Below, in pieces: positions 55,018 to 64,000 of a stretch of DNA of 64,000 bases. Made by a program: the position numbers and the translations under genes. The notes under the pieces are model-generated. The model saw only the letters and a program-made list of their open reading frames with translations, was not told the origin of the DNA and searched no databases. Source of the stretch: Galaxea fascicularis (lineage: Eukaryota; Cnidaria; Anthozoa; Scleractinia; Euphylliidae). Position 1 is the stretch's first letter, and each line of letters begins with the position of its first letter. The DNA lies in assembly GCA_948470475.1 (NCBI GenBank), contig OX419336.1, positions 41,952,329-42,016,328 of the forward strand. The letters are read 5' to 3'.

Positions 55018-58000
55018 TAGGTCAATTTTGGATTGTTATTATCGCAACGGCAACCCTACCGTCCTTGACACACGTCTCCCCTTGATTTGATTCTCCCAAG
55101 GCACATAAAACTCTGCCGACATCGTCAGTTCTGGTTAAATGAGAATACCAAGTTACGCCGCAATGCAAGCGATTCGCGTCGCTAAACTTTAGCCAATACA
55201 ATTAAGGCTTAATTAAATAATAGCATTCTACATTTACTTTCTTGTGAACAATTAAAACGCGCGCGGTTTATAGGTGCTTTTGAATGGGTTAGCTTTCTGA
55301 ATTCGTTTCCTGCCTGAATCGAAATTTAAGGAGCCAAAACGGGATTTTGAAATAGAGAGTTTCAAGACTTTGTTCTTTTTATTTAAAATCTGTTGAACAT
55401 CCTTAGGTGAAGAATAAAAAGCGTTGGAGCCAGGTGATGTACATGTCGTATGTCTTGGATTACAAAGAGGATCTTCTTAAAGGTGAGATGTCTTTCTTGC
55501 TTAGACGTAACTTAGGGCCTGTTTACATGGAGGGAGGGTGCCCCGGCTTACCAAGCCATCCTGGGAGAGCTAACTTTTCATACGTCTACTTGCCCGAGGC
55601 ACCTTTCTGCGAGGGTTATCTTATTGCCATGTAAACGGTTCGTGCCGGGTTACCCGGCTAGCCCAGGTGAGAAGACTAGCTAAACCAGCGTTATATTCCA
55701 AGGCAGCTTTTAACGTTAACGGCCTCTGGGGACTACGCTCAATTAGTAGAGTGCAAAGTTATAGCGCTAGATACTGAAAAGCGGCTGCTAACAGAACGAG
55801 TGATAAACAATTTAAACTTTACGCCAAACTGTTTCTTTTGTCCGCCATCTTGTTTTTTGTTCTTCTTGTTTGTGGCTGTCAAAAGGTAAGCCTGCTGACT
55901 CTCTCGCTTAGGTGAGTTCCATGTAAAGGCGGGCTGTAGCCTAATCAGCCGGGGCATCCTGCTTTCATGTAAACAGGGCCTTAGATGTTAAAAATAATGA
56001 AAAAACAGATAAAAGGAAATCTTTTACAACCTTACATTGCAGTGAAAGACGACCAGTCCTTCATCCTGACAACAGATGCTGACGTCAAGTTTACTCATGA
56101 GTCTGTTGAAGCGTTAATTGATCAAATTGTTGAGGATCCTCAAACTGGTGCAGTGTGTGCTCGGACCCACCCTATGGGAACTGGGCCTGTTGTTTGGTAC
56201 CAAATTTTCGATTATGCCATCGGCCACTGGTTTCAAAAGGTAAATAGTAACAAATGTGTCGTTAAAAAAAATATGAGTATTACTATCCCTAGTTGGTTTC
56301 CAATTCTTTGTGTGTGAAGTGTTGGCAGATTCAACGGTACCGTATGGGCTACAAGTTCTGTGCGCGTTCTTTCTGTTCTTTTATATGCTTCTTGCGATGG
56401 AAAACAGGAAAAACCGTTGGGCAAAAATCAATCCCCAACAATGCACGTGTCTCTATGAATGCTTTTAGTATGGAGTAGTTCGCATACCGACAGAAAAAGT
56501 TGATAGTATGCTTTTTGAGAAGTGTTCATTTTTGCTACGATGCAGGTTGCAAATCACATGCTTGGCTCTGTATTGTGCAGTCCGGGATGTTTCAGTCTGT
56601 ACAGATGCCAGGCTGTTAGAGACGTTTTACCAATGTATGCTACAGGAGTGGATCATGCTTTTGACTTTCTTACCAAAGACATGGGTGAGTAGGCTTAGCA
56701 ATACGGTGACTCCTGCCTCTCCCGAACCAAAAAAAGGAACGAACCTGAACAAAACTAACGAAATCAATGAACTGAACCTGATTACACAAAAGACAAAATG
56801 AATATCACAGATGGACTCTACTGAAACGGCTTATGGATCATTCACCCGTTTTCAAAAGTATTAATATATATTTTTGCTACCTAGCAATCTGAATAGCTTT
56901 CAACATGCTATGGACAATGACGAAAGCGGTCTAGTAATGAAATTCGATTCAGTCTTGTTTTATAGAATGAAATGTACGGTAAACGTGGTACAAAAGGGGT
57001 GTATAAAACTGACATTTTTGTACACCTGTGATCTTTGTTTGAAGGGACAAGAATACCTCACATATTAATGTGTGCTGAAATGTGAGCTGAAAGCCACTCA
57101 TTGTGCACTATGTCTACCAAATGGCTGCGAATACTCGGGCTCCGGCTCTTGGTGGATTTAAGGGGTAATGCCCGCTGCCACGTGCAGACCATAGTGCCCA
57201 ATGAGTGGCTTTCAGCTTACTAAGACACATTAATCTGTGGGGTGTTCTTGTCATTCCAAGCCACTTCCCACAAGCTTAACATTCTATCGTGCGTTTGAAG
57301 GGGAGGACAGATGGATGTGCACTCTTATGATACAGAAAGGCTGGCGACTGACCTACTGTGCAGCCGCAATTGATAGTACTTACTGTCCGGAGAGTTTTGA
57401 TGAATTTTACAAACAAAGACGCCGATGGACTCCATCTACGTTAGCCAACCTTGTTCTCCTTATCAGGGAATGGAAAACAACATTACAAAAGAACGAACAC
57501 ATTTCTTTCCTGTTTATCCTTTATCAGACTTTCCTTGTTTGTTCTACACTTATTGGGTGAGTCGTAACGTAACGTCCGGTAGATCACATAAAATAATTAT
57601 TTTTTACAGTCTGAAGTCTGATGTCTGCTTGTTTAACCTATGAATCCGGCGCATCAAAATGTTACCGAAAGCCCTGATGAGTACAGCATAAAGTGACTCA
57701 GTGTGGCAAATAGACACACGCATTTAGGTTACATTAAGTAAAATGTAAACGGTAATGTGAAAAGCACTTCGTGCAATGTTATTAAACAAGTAGGGAAAAG
57801 ATAGCCTGAGGTGCAGCCGGACTTCCATCTGTACTGACGGTATGTTCACTGTCTGCAACGCAGGCTACGAAAAGATGGACAGCAAATAATTTTATATGAT
57901 ATTGTTTCAATTACATGAATTCCAGACAATCGTTTCGCCCTTTTCTTGTTTGCTTAGTGCATCACTTCACCGAAACGCATTTTATCTATTTGTACACCGC

Positions 58001-60755
58001 AGTAATGTCTATGGTACGCCATCTTTTTCAGACCTTCGACAGTTATCTTGGTAATTGTTGGTGGAATGTTGTATTCAGGCATAAATTTGAATGAAATAAC
58101 TATCGTTGTTCTGATCTGCCTTATGGTTGCTGCCTATACTCTGGTGTGCCTCTTTACTTCGCAACATTTCCAGCTGAAGATGTCCAAAATACTGACATTT
58201 GTTTTTGCTGTAATCATGTGTATTGTTGTCATTGGCGTGGCTGTTCAGATTTCGAAGGAGTTACAGGAAAGAGAAACTCAACCGACAACAGCACCAACCG
58301 CTCGACCAAACACGACAACTTCGTCTGCGCCGAAACCTTTGGAACATCACCTCCCTGCTGGAGTTAGCACGCTTTACTTAGCTGGATTGTCTGCGATCTT
58401 TATTGCCGCTGCACTGTTGCATCTCAAAGAGTTCACCTGTCTTTTCCATGCAGTTTGGTATCTCATATGTCTCCCATCTGGGTATCTTCTTCTAACAGTT
58501 TATTCCATTTGCAACATAACAGACAGGTCATGGGGTAGGTTGTGTCCTGACCATTGTATATACCAACCAAACTGTGATGTTGCGTCGGTCGGTTACCACC
58601 AATAGCATAGCTCCTCCTCCACTATATAAATTACACACAACCCTTAAATCCTCAATTCGCTCTGACGAAGGGCTAACGCTCGAAACATCAGCTTTTAGAA
58701 TCCCTGTACGGTGGTCAATTTACAACATCAACTCCGTCGATAAAACCAAATTTTTAAATAAAAATGTGTTCGATCAGCGAAACGGCACTCCTTGTCCTCG
58801 TCCGATCAAATAACTTAAAACTGCTATGGTTTTGTCTATTGCAAACGTTTAAGTCCCCGAACAATATTTGTATATATCTACCGCACAGATCTGAATTGGT
58901 ACACTTCCTTTTTCTTTCCGGGGACTGTATGAAGATCTTTCTCGTCGCGTTATGTCTTTAGTATTCTTTGTAATTATGTCTTTAAAAATGTAACGACTTT
59001 ACAAATTTAATTACTAACGTGATTTTTAAAACCAGCCATGTTTCCACTTCCGAAGGCATTTTTGTTTAGGTGCACTTTTCCTAGAACTACCAGTCCATAC
59101 AGCGCCATCTCTCGGACGACTTTTTTAAAACTGTGGAGTGGTGAATAACGATCGGTGCTGTTTCTTTTTAAGGAACAAGAGAAGGTAAATCTGCCTCAGA
59201 AGGCGAGGCCTGGTACAAGCCTCTTGGGAATTGGATGAAGGAAGTTTGCACGTGCTGCCACTGCTGTAGAAATCAGAAAGATTCAGGGCGATATCAACAT
59301 GATTCAAACCACGGAGCTAGACGAGGCAACTTGGTAAAAATTGTCAAGTATCAAGAAAAATTATACGTTTGACTTGTGAGAGTTCTTTGGTGACAAAGAA
59401 TACCGCACTAGTTAATGCGTTTTGGAAAACTGAAGTCAGTAACAAATGGATGCTATAACTTTATTGAGAGCATTAGCCCTTAAATCCCTCAAAATAAATG
59501 TGAGCCAAAGACTAAGTAGCAGCACTGTCTCTTTACTCCTTATCTCAACATTTTCAAGTCTTGTTATCTTTATATGGGAATGCTAGGCACTATAGTATTA
59601 GTTATGCAGTTCTCGAGACCTAACAAGCCCGAAACAGCTGTCCATAGCTTTTGATGCTTGGGTCGCATACATTTATCAGGGTAGATTTAGGGATTAAAGT
59701 TCGCTACCACGTGACCATCGTATCTTTTATTTTGCAGCAGTTCACCAACTGAAAAGATATGAGTTTGTGTGGTATTCTTCAGAAACGTTAATTGAACTGT
59801 GTACCATAGAAACAGCGTTCCCTTAGCCTGTGCAGCATCAACTAAAGCACAGAGTTTGTCACATTCCCTGCGAAAGTCTAGGTGTAACGTATCTTGTAGG
59901 GGGTACTCAGACAAAATCCACGTTTCATCTCTTACCATTCTTCAGGTTGACAATCTCCCACAGCAAACTGGGAAAAAGGAGGCTGTGGTATTTCATCACC
60001 ATCGAAAGCAAGCTAACAAGATGGCTGATGGAGATCTTGATGGAAATGTGCCGAGGGCGAACAAAGCAGAATACGAACGGGGGAAAAATTCATTTCTTTC
60101 TGAAAGCTCCAGCAGACACGTTCGAGAAGATTATAAAATACCCTCCACAACAGTATACTCCGCGCACGAAATCCCGAAGAAAACCCGGAAAAAAAGTAGG
60201 TCTTTGGAGGAAAAAAAGTTGAAAGAAGCCACAGAGTCCAACCATTCAGTGAAAAACGCAAATTCAAAAATCCCTGAAATTTCTTATGAACTGTGTGAAC
60301 AGGTGACCCAAACAAAGGCATTATTAAACGAACAGGACTTGTCTCTTACTCGCGAATTTGTTTCATCTCCGAAGCCTTCACCCACAACCAGCAACCAGCA
60401 CAATTCAAGCAGTGGCCTTGAAAATAACCTGCCATCGCACTCGGATTCCGGATATCCTTCCTTAAAGAATTCAGCTGAGGTCGAATTCGACAATGCTCGC
60501 ACCCTTGCTTGGGAAGAATTAAAACACCACCCTCAAGAGATCTCAGCAGTTCGGCCAGTCAGTCACAATGAAAACCGAAAATTCCAGAAAAATTCTCCAA
60601 CTACAGTCCCAGAATTGATCTTGAATTCAACAGCGATTATTGCAGACATTGAAGGGAATCAACAACTACGAAGAGAGCAGACTCAAATGAATGTGAACCA
60701 GTCTGAGTCATCGTCAAAGCTTGGCTCGAGTATCCAACCGCCACTATCAGGTTAG
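50450..60755 (+). CDS. CHS: Animal-type chitin synthase
   Basis: Eleven exons: 50450-50833, 52659-52901, 53403-54021, 54201-54604, 55407-55482, 56043-56239, 56546-56684, 57301-57556, 58032-58534, 59173-59333, 59946-60755. All are GT-AG and in phase, giving 1,263 residues. The enzyme polymerises UDP-GlcNAc into chitin at the plasma membrane and extrudes it. An N-terminal block of roughly eight or nine membrane segments (about 30-415) precedes the GT2 domain: ICTTMYHE (450-457), HIFFDGS, TPYGMQLKWKLPGG, TTDADVKF (donor-site D587-x-D589), EDRW (689-692, catalytic Asp D690) and QRRRW (726-730, product binding). C-terminal membrane segments lead to SWGTRE (939-944), characteristic of animal enzymes. 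A final exon encodes a hydrophilic tail of 269 residues rich in Ser, Asn and Lys with no recognised domain. TAG at 60753 overlaps a possible donor (CAG|GTTAG), so another exon is possible. Confidence 0.96.
51589..51735. mobile_element. MITE in first chitin synthase intron
   Basis: A 147-bp element with inverted ends GGCCCCAGTTGTTCAAACG and TTTGAACAACCGGGGCC and an inner pair, GGATAGCGCTATCC, present at both ends. The inner motif is itself palindromic. Confidence 0.8.
52927..53140. mobile_element. hAT-like MITE with 8-bp or longer target duplication
   Basis: A 214-bp element with ends TAGCCTGCGCTGCAGGCG and CGCCTGCACTGCAGGCTA. AATTACAG occurs directly on both sides, which fits the 8-bp duplication of hAT transposons. 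It lies 26 bp into a chitin synthase intron. A smaller relative is at 57803-57868. Confidence 0.85.
54863..55020 (-). mobile_element. tRNA-derived SINE with intact promoter boxes
   Basis: Read on the minus strand, a 72-nt tRNA-like head starts GGCTTCATAGCTCAGTTGGT (A box), continues to GGTCACGGGTTCAAGCCCC (B box) and closes a 7-bp acceptor stem with one G-T pair. The anticodon arm has a mismatch and lacks T at position 33, so it is not taken as a working tRNA. The SINE body AGGCTTCTTTACGCAATTG matches the inverted pair at 24344-24665. Confidence 0.8.
55514..55981. mobile_element. PIF/Harbinger-like MITE with TTA duplication
   Basis: A 468-bp element with ends GGGCCTGTTTACATGGAGGG and GCTTTCATGTAAACAGGGCC, flanked by TTA on both sides. 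It includes CCCCGGCT-type inner complements and lies 31 bp after the exon 55407-55482. Confidence 0.75.
57066..57235. mobile_element. Foldback MITE
   Basis: TAATGTGTGCTGAAATGTGAGC and GCTTACTAAGACACATTAA form the outer arms (shown here in part), and AAGCCACTCATTGTGCAC and GTGCCCAATGAGTGGCTT the inner arms. It ends about 65 bp before the chitin synthase exon at 57301. A half copy is at 26950. Confidence 0.8.
57803..57868. mobile_element. Minimal hAT-like MITE, 66 bp
   Basis: Ends AGCCTGAGGTGCAG and CTGCAACGCAGGCTAC are bounded by direct GAAAAGAT repeats at 57795-57802 and 57869-57876. The exact 8-bp duplication defines the insertion precisely. The terminal AGCCTG is shared with 52927-53140. 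Confidence 0.8.
58590..58760 (+). repeat. Penelope-like repeat fragment
   Basis: Opposite orientation to the copies in AP4E1. CTCTGACGAAGGGCTAACGC and AATCCCTGTACGGTGGTCAA encode SDEGLTLETSAF in one frame, a string I associate with Penelope-like element copies. It is in a chitin synthase intron. Confidence 0.6.
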
Positions 60756-60867
60756 CCTCACTGATAGCTTACTTCCCAGCTTCATAATGCATCATAAAAG
60801 TTCAAGTGCCTTGTTGCAATTCAGTTAAAATCACCTTTTTTTGTATCGATACACAGTACAGTTAAAC

Positions 60868-63690
60868 CCCGCCATACGACCACCCCGTTAATACGACCAC
60901 CTCGTTATTACGACCACGTTTTTTGTGGCCCTAACTGCATATAATAGTTGGTGCAAAAAGTTGGTGAAATTGTGCATTTTGGGTTAAAAGCACCAAATTT
61001 GGCATGGGCATAGTATTCGACTTGCTGATCAATTTTAGCTATGGACCTCTCCGAAATTCATTCTGGAGGGGTCATTTTTTCTGGACCTAGTGGGGAGGGG
61101 TGGGTAGCTATTTGGCAAGATGGTGAAATGATCGTGCCGAGGTTCAAAGCACAAAATTTTGCATTCCAACAGTATTCCATGAGCTGAATAATTTTAGCTA
61201 TAACCCAATCCCAAATCTATCTGGGGGTCATTTTATCTGAACCTAGCTGGGAGGGGTGAGTAGCTATTTGGAAAGATGGTGAAACGATAGAGCACCTTGG
61301 ATTAAAGGCGCCAAATTTACCCTTGTAACAGTATTCGATAAGATGATTAGTTTTGGCTTTGTGACCATCCCAAATTTCTCCGGGGGTCACTTTTCTGGGG
61401 CCTAGGGGGAAAAGTTCATTTTTGTGCACTTTCGTTATGGTTATAGTATTGGATGAGTTTATTAATTTTTAGCTATGGGTATATTCATTACTCTTCCAGG
61501 GAGGTCATTTTGCTGGATGTAGAAAGGAGGGGGTGGGTGCCTTCCGGCAAAAGTTAGTTAACTTCCAGCCTGGCTCCATGATTATCAGTTTTTTTATAAC
61601 AAAGGGGGAGGTTTCTCAATAGGTGGGTGCTTGAGTTATTGGGGGATGGGTAAATCATGAACTATTCAGTTAAATCTTGAGATAGAACATGACTTGACTT
61701 TTCCATGTAAAACTGAACAGTGACTATTTTGTAATCAGCTTGAGCGACACTTCAATACAAGTTTCTTTTACATTACGTGGTTGGAGTCTAAAGGTCTTTG
61801 GCTCGCTCGTTGGCAGAAGGAGAGGAGAGGGGAAGTCTGAGGTCCTACAAGTCTTCCATTCTATTACTGGCTTTGATGAAACCTCCATCTTTAATGGTCA
61901 TCGTAAAAGTAGTACGTGGGCATCATGGATGGCACAGAGAAGTGACTGTTGCGTTTGCATCTTTGAAAAAGAACCTAACTAACAAGATGTAAAATCCTCT
62001 ATGTCGGTACTGGAGCTATTTGTTGTGATTTTGTACGATAGAGCAAGTGCTCGTGAAGGGGTGAACGAAGGTAGAAAGGTTTGGTTGCGCACAAAGGAAG
62101 ATACCTTGAAAGTATTCCTCCAAGAAACGATACCCTTCTCCGTCATACAAGACAGTTGCATAACAAGCGGGCCACTGCTGGAATCATTGTGTGGTATCGT
62201 TGACCAAATTCAGGGGCACAAAACGAAGCTGTTCCTCACTTCATCTGTTCCCCGAGGTATTGTGCTGGCTGCCAAAATATCAGTTACTTTCCGGAGGTTG
62301 TTATCTTCTTTCTTTTTGCTGATGGTTTCGGTTGGTAATTACTGAAGTGTGGGAGGAGTGTGAGTGTTGCTGGCTGGCGAAATCGGGATTGTTGTTAGAA
62401 ATTTGTGTCTCCCTTCCCCCCCCCCCCCCCCCCACTGAAGACTGGATCGGTGGTCTTTTGTCACACCCATTTTGGGGTACGACATAAGAAATTGTCTTTT
62501 TTTGTTGTTAGGGAGGTTGCTCAATTTGCACCTGGCTGGGAAACCAACCAATTTTATCTCGCTGGCTGGGAAATATCTTGTGTGTCTTGCTGGCAAAAAG
62601 GAACAGATGTTTTTTTCCCAGCAATATTAAAAAAGACCTGAAAATGCCTGAATAACATTTAATTTTATTAACTGGGGTATAATAATACATTTTTCAACAA
62701 ATTGGTCGTTTTGTGCCCCTGCAAATTGCTATCTTCTGGTGATTGGATTGGTCGTCAGGTTTGTGGGTACCGCTGTTGACAACCTTGCCAGAGGCATCAA
62801 AGGTTTGCCAGCAGCTTTGAAGATGTGGGTCCAAAGTGGAAAGAGGATGCACGGAAAGATGTAAATGCGTGAAAGCAGAAATGCCCTGTTAAGCACTATA
62901 CAAATTTGGTGGTTTTACCCAAAATGCACAAAAATGACCTTTCCCCCCTAGGCCCAGAAAAGTGACCCCCTGGACAAATTTGGGATGGTCACGAAGCTAA
63001 AATTAATCAACTTATCGAATGCTGTTACAAGGGCAAATTTGGTGCGTTTAACCCAAAATGCATGATCGTTTCATCATCTTTCCAAATAGCTACCCACCCT
63101 TCCCCACTAGGTCAAGAAAAAATGACCCCCCCCGATGAATTTGAAATGGGCCTATTGCTAAAATTGACCAAAACGTCGAATACTGTGCCTATGCTAAATT
63201 TGATACTTTTAACTCAAAGTGTACAATCATTTCATTATCTTACCAAATACCTATGCACACCTCCCCGCTAGGTCCCAAAAATTTGATTCCCCAGATGAAT
63301 TTGGGATGAAGCTACAGCTAAAACTGATCAGCGTGTGGAATACTTTGCACTTACCAAATTTGGTGTTTTTAACCGAAAGTGCACAATCATTCCAGCATCT
63401 TGCCAAATAGCTTCCCACCTCTCTCAGCTACGTGCAGGTAAAATGACCCCCCCAGATAGATTTGGGATGGCCGGGTTATAGCTAAAATTATTCAGCTCGT
63501 GAAATGTCAAATTTAGAATGCCAAATTTTGTGCTTTGAACCTAAAGTGCACGATCATTTCACCATCTTGCCAAATAGCTACCCACCCCTCCCCACTAGGT
63601 CCGGAAATAATGACCCCCTCTCCCCTCCCCGGACCAAATTTTCATGGCCAGACGGTGGTCGGATCAACGGGTTCAACTGTACGGTTAAAC
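60868..63690. mobile_element. Large inverted-repeat composite element with tandem-repeat arms
   Basis: The left arm (about 60940-61540) and right arm (about 62880-63660) are each built of degenerate units of about 145-165 bp and lie in opposite orientation. Typical unit parts on the right arm are AAATAGCTACCCACC, ATGACCCCC, ATTTGGGATGG and GCTAAAATT. Their complements make up the left arm. Near the outer edges are ACAGTTAAACC (about 60862) and its near-complement GTACGGTTAAAC (about 63679). The centre holds a broken coding remnant (61740-62345). Confidence 0.7.
61740..62345 (+). pseudogene. Decayed mobile-element-associated coding remnant
   Basis: Two stretches in the same frame, 61740-61982 and 62001-62345, are split by a TAA stop. 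The first contains VFHSITGFDETSIFNGHRKS, the second LELFVVILYDRASAREGVNE. I recognise this as the 'HSITGCDTTSAF ... LYDR.S ... VNEAR' protein type, very common and unannotated in marine invertebrate genomes and transposon-linked. The in-frame stop and the lack of the rest show it is dead. The family identity is from memory and no function is assigned. Confidence 0.55.
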
Positions 63691-64000
63691 GGTACCGTGT
63701 TAATACTACTGGTATTTCCATTGATTATCGCTTTAAACCCTCACATCAACATGCATATTCTCTAAACTGATGTTCTCATATCTCTTATAGTAGTGGTTCA
63801 GAGAACTATGTTTAATGATCATTTCCTTTATAGTCATAACCTGTGTGTTACACTATGAGGAGAAACTGGGATCTAGTCGCGGTCAGGGCTTAAAAGGTTA
63901 ACAGACTCAAACTAATTTTGGAAAAATAAAAGAAGCCACGGACATGTTTTGCCCTTTACGCAAAGCTTGACAGAAAAACATTTTCACTATTGCCGTTTTT

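Larger units (their letters stand above)
60756..64000. other. Region downstream of chitin synthase
   Basis: No host exon recognised. Most of it is the inverted-repeat composite element described separately (60868-63690). The last 300 bases contain nothing I can name. If the chitin synthase has a further exon it would lie here or beyond the window. Confidence 0.6.

Noticed and set aside
58657..58700. Hammerhead ribozyme (CTGACGA...GAAAC) in the Penelope-like repeat
   Set aside because: The core-like strings and a short stem II can be drawn, but I could not form a paired stem I with a plausible cleavage site. It would need a covariance-model search.

Overview
This is animal nuclear DNA. Genes are split into many short exons with GT-AG introns, spacing is loose, and the non-coding sequence is full of miniature inverted-repeat elements, tRNA-derived SINEs, LINE and Penelope-like scraps and simple repeats. 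The proteins (AP-4 epsilon adaptin, TBC Rab-GAP, complexin, fibrinogen-domain protein, animal chitin synthase) and the repeat families point to an anthozoan cnidarian, most likely a stony coral. The species is inference. No prokaryotic, phage or CRISPR feature was seen.

Layout. (1) 1-8.8 kb: a minus-strand gene for a small secreted, possibly ependymin-related protein (exons between 5788 and about 1259) in repeat-bearing DNA. (2) 8.8-17.9 kb: a minus-strand TBC-domain Rab GTPase-activating protein in ten exons with both catalytic fingers. (3) 18.4 kb: an intronless plus-strand complexin-like gene with a C-terminal CaaX box, head-to-head with the TBC gene. (4) 20.0-21.5 kb: a three-exon minus-strand secreted fibrinogen-domain lectin-like protein. 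(5) 21.5-25.9 kb: repeat-rich gap with a LINE fragment, a MITE with GGCCGGC-rich ends and an inverted pair of SINEs. (6) 25.9-48.0 kb: a complete plus-strand AP-4 epsilon adaptin gene, 22 exons and about 1,174 codons by my reconstruction. One intron has the signature of the minor (U12) AT-AC spliceosome. (7) 50.4-60.8 kb: a plus-strand animal-type chitin synthase, 11 exons and about 1,263 residues. (8) 60.8-63.7 kb: a large inverted repeat whose arms are degenerate tandem repeats, enclosing a decayed mobile-element-like coding fragment.

The TBC protein, AP-4 epsilon and complexin all act in membrane traffic or exocytosis, but in animals neighbouring genes need not be functionally linked and no pathway link is claimed. 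All exon boundaries were derived by hand from reading frame, phase and splice-site consensus, with comparison to remembered family sequences. Transcript evidence would settle the 5' ends of the TBC and fibrinogen genes and the 3' ends of the secreted-protein and chitin synthase genes.
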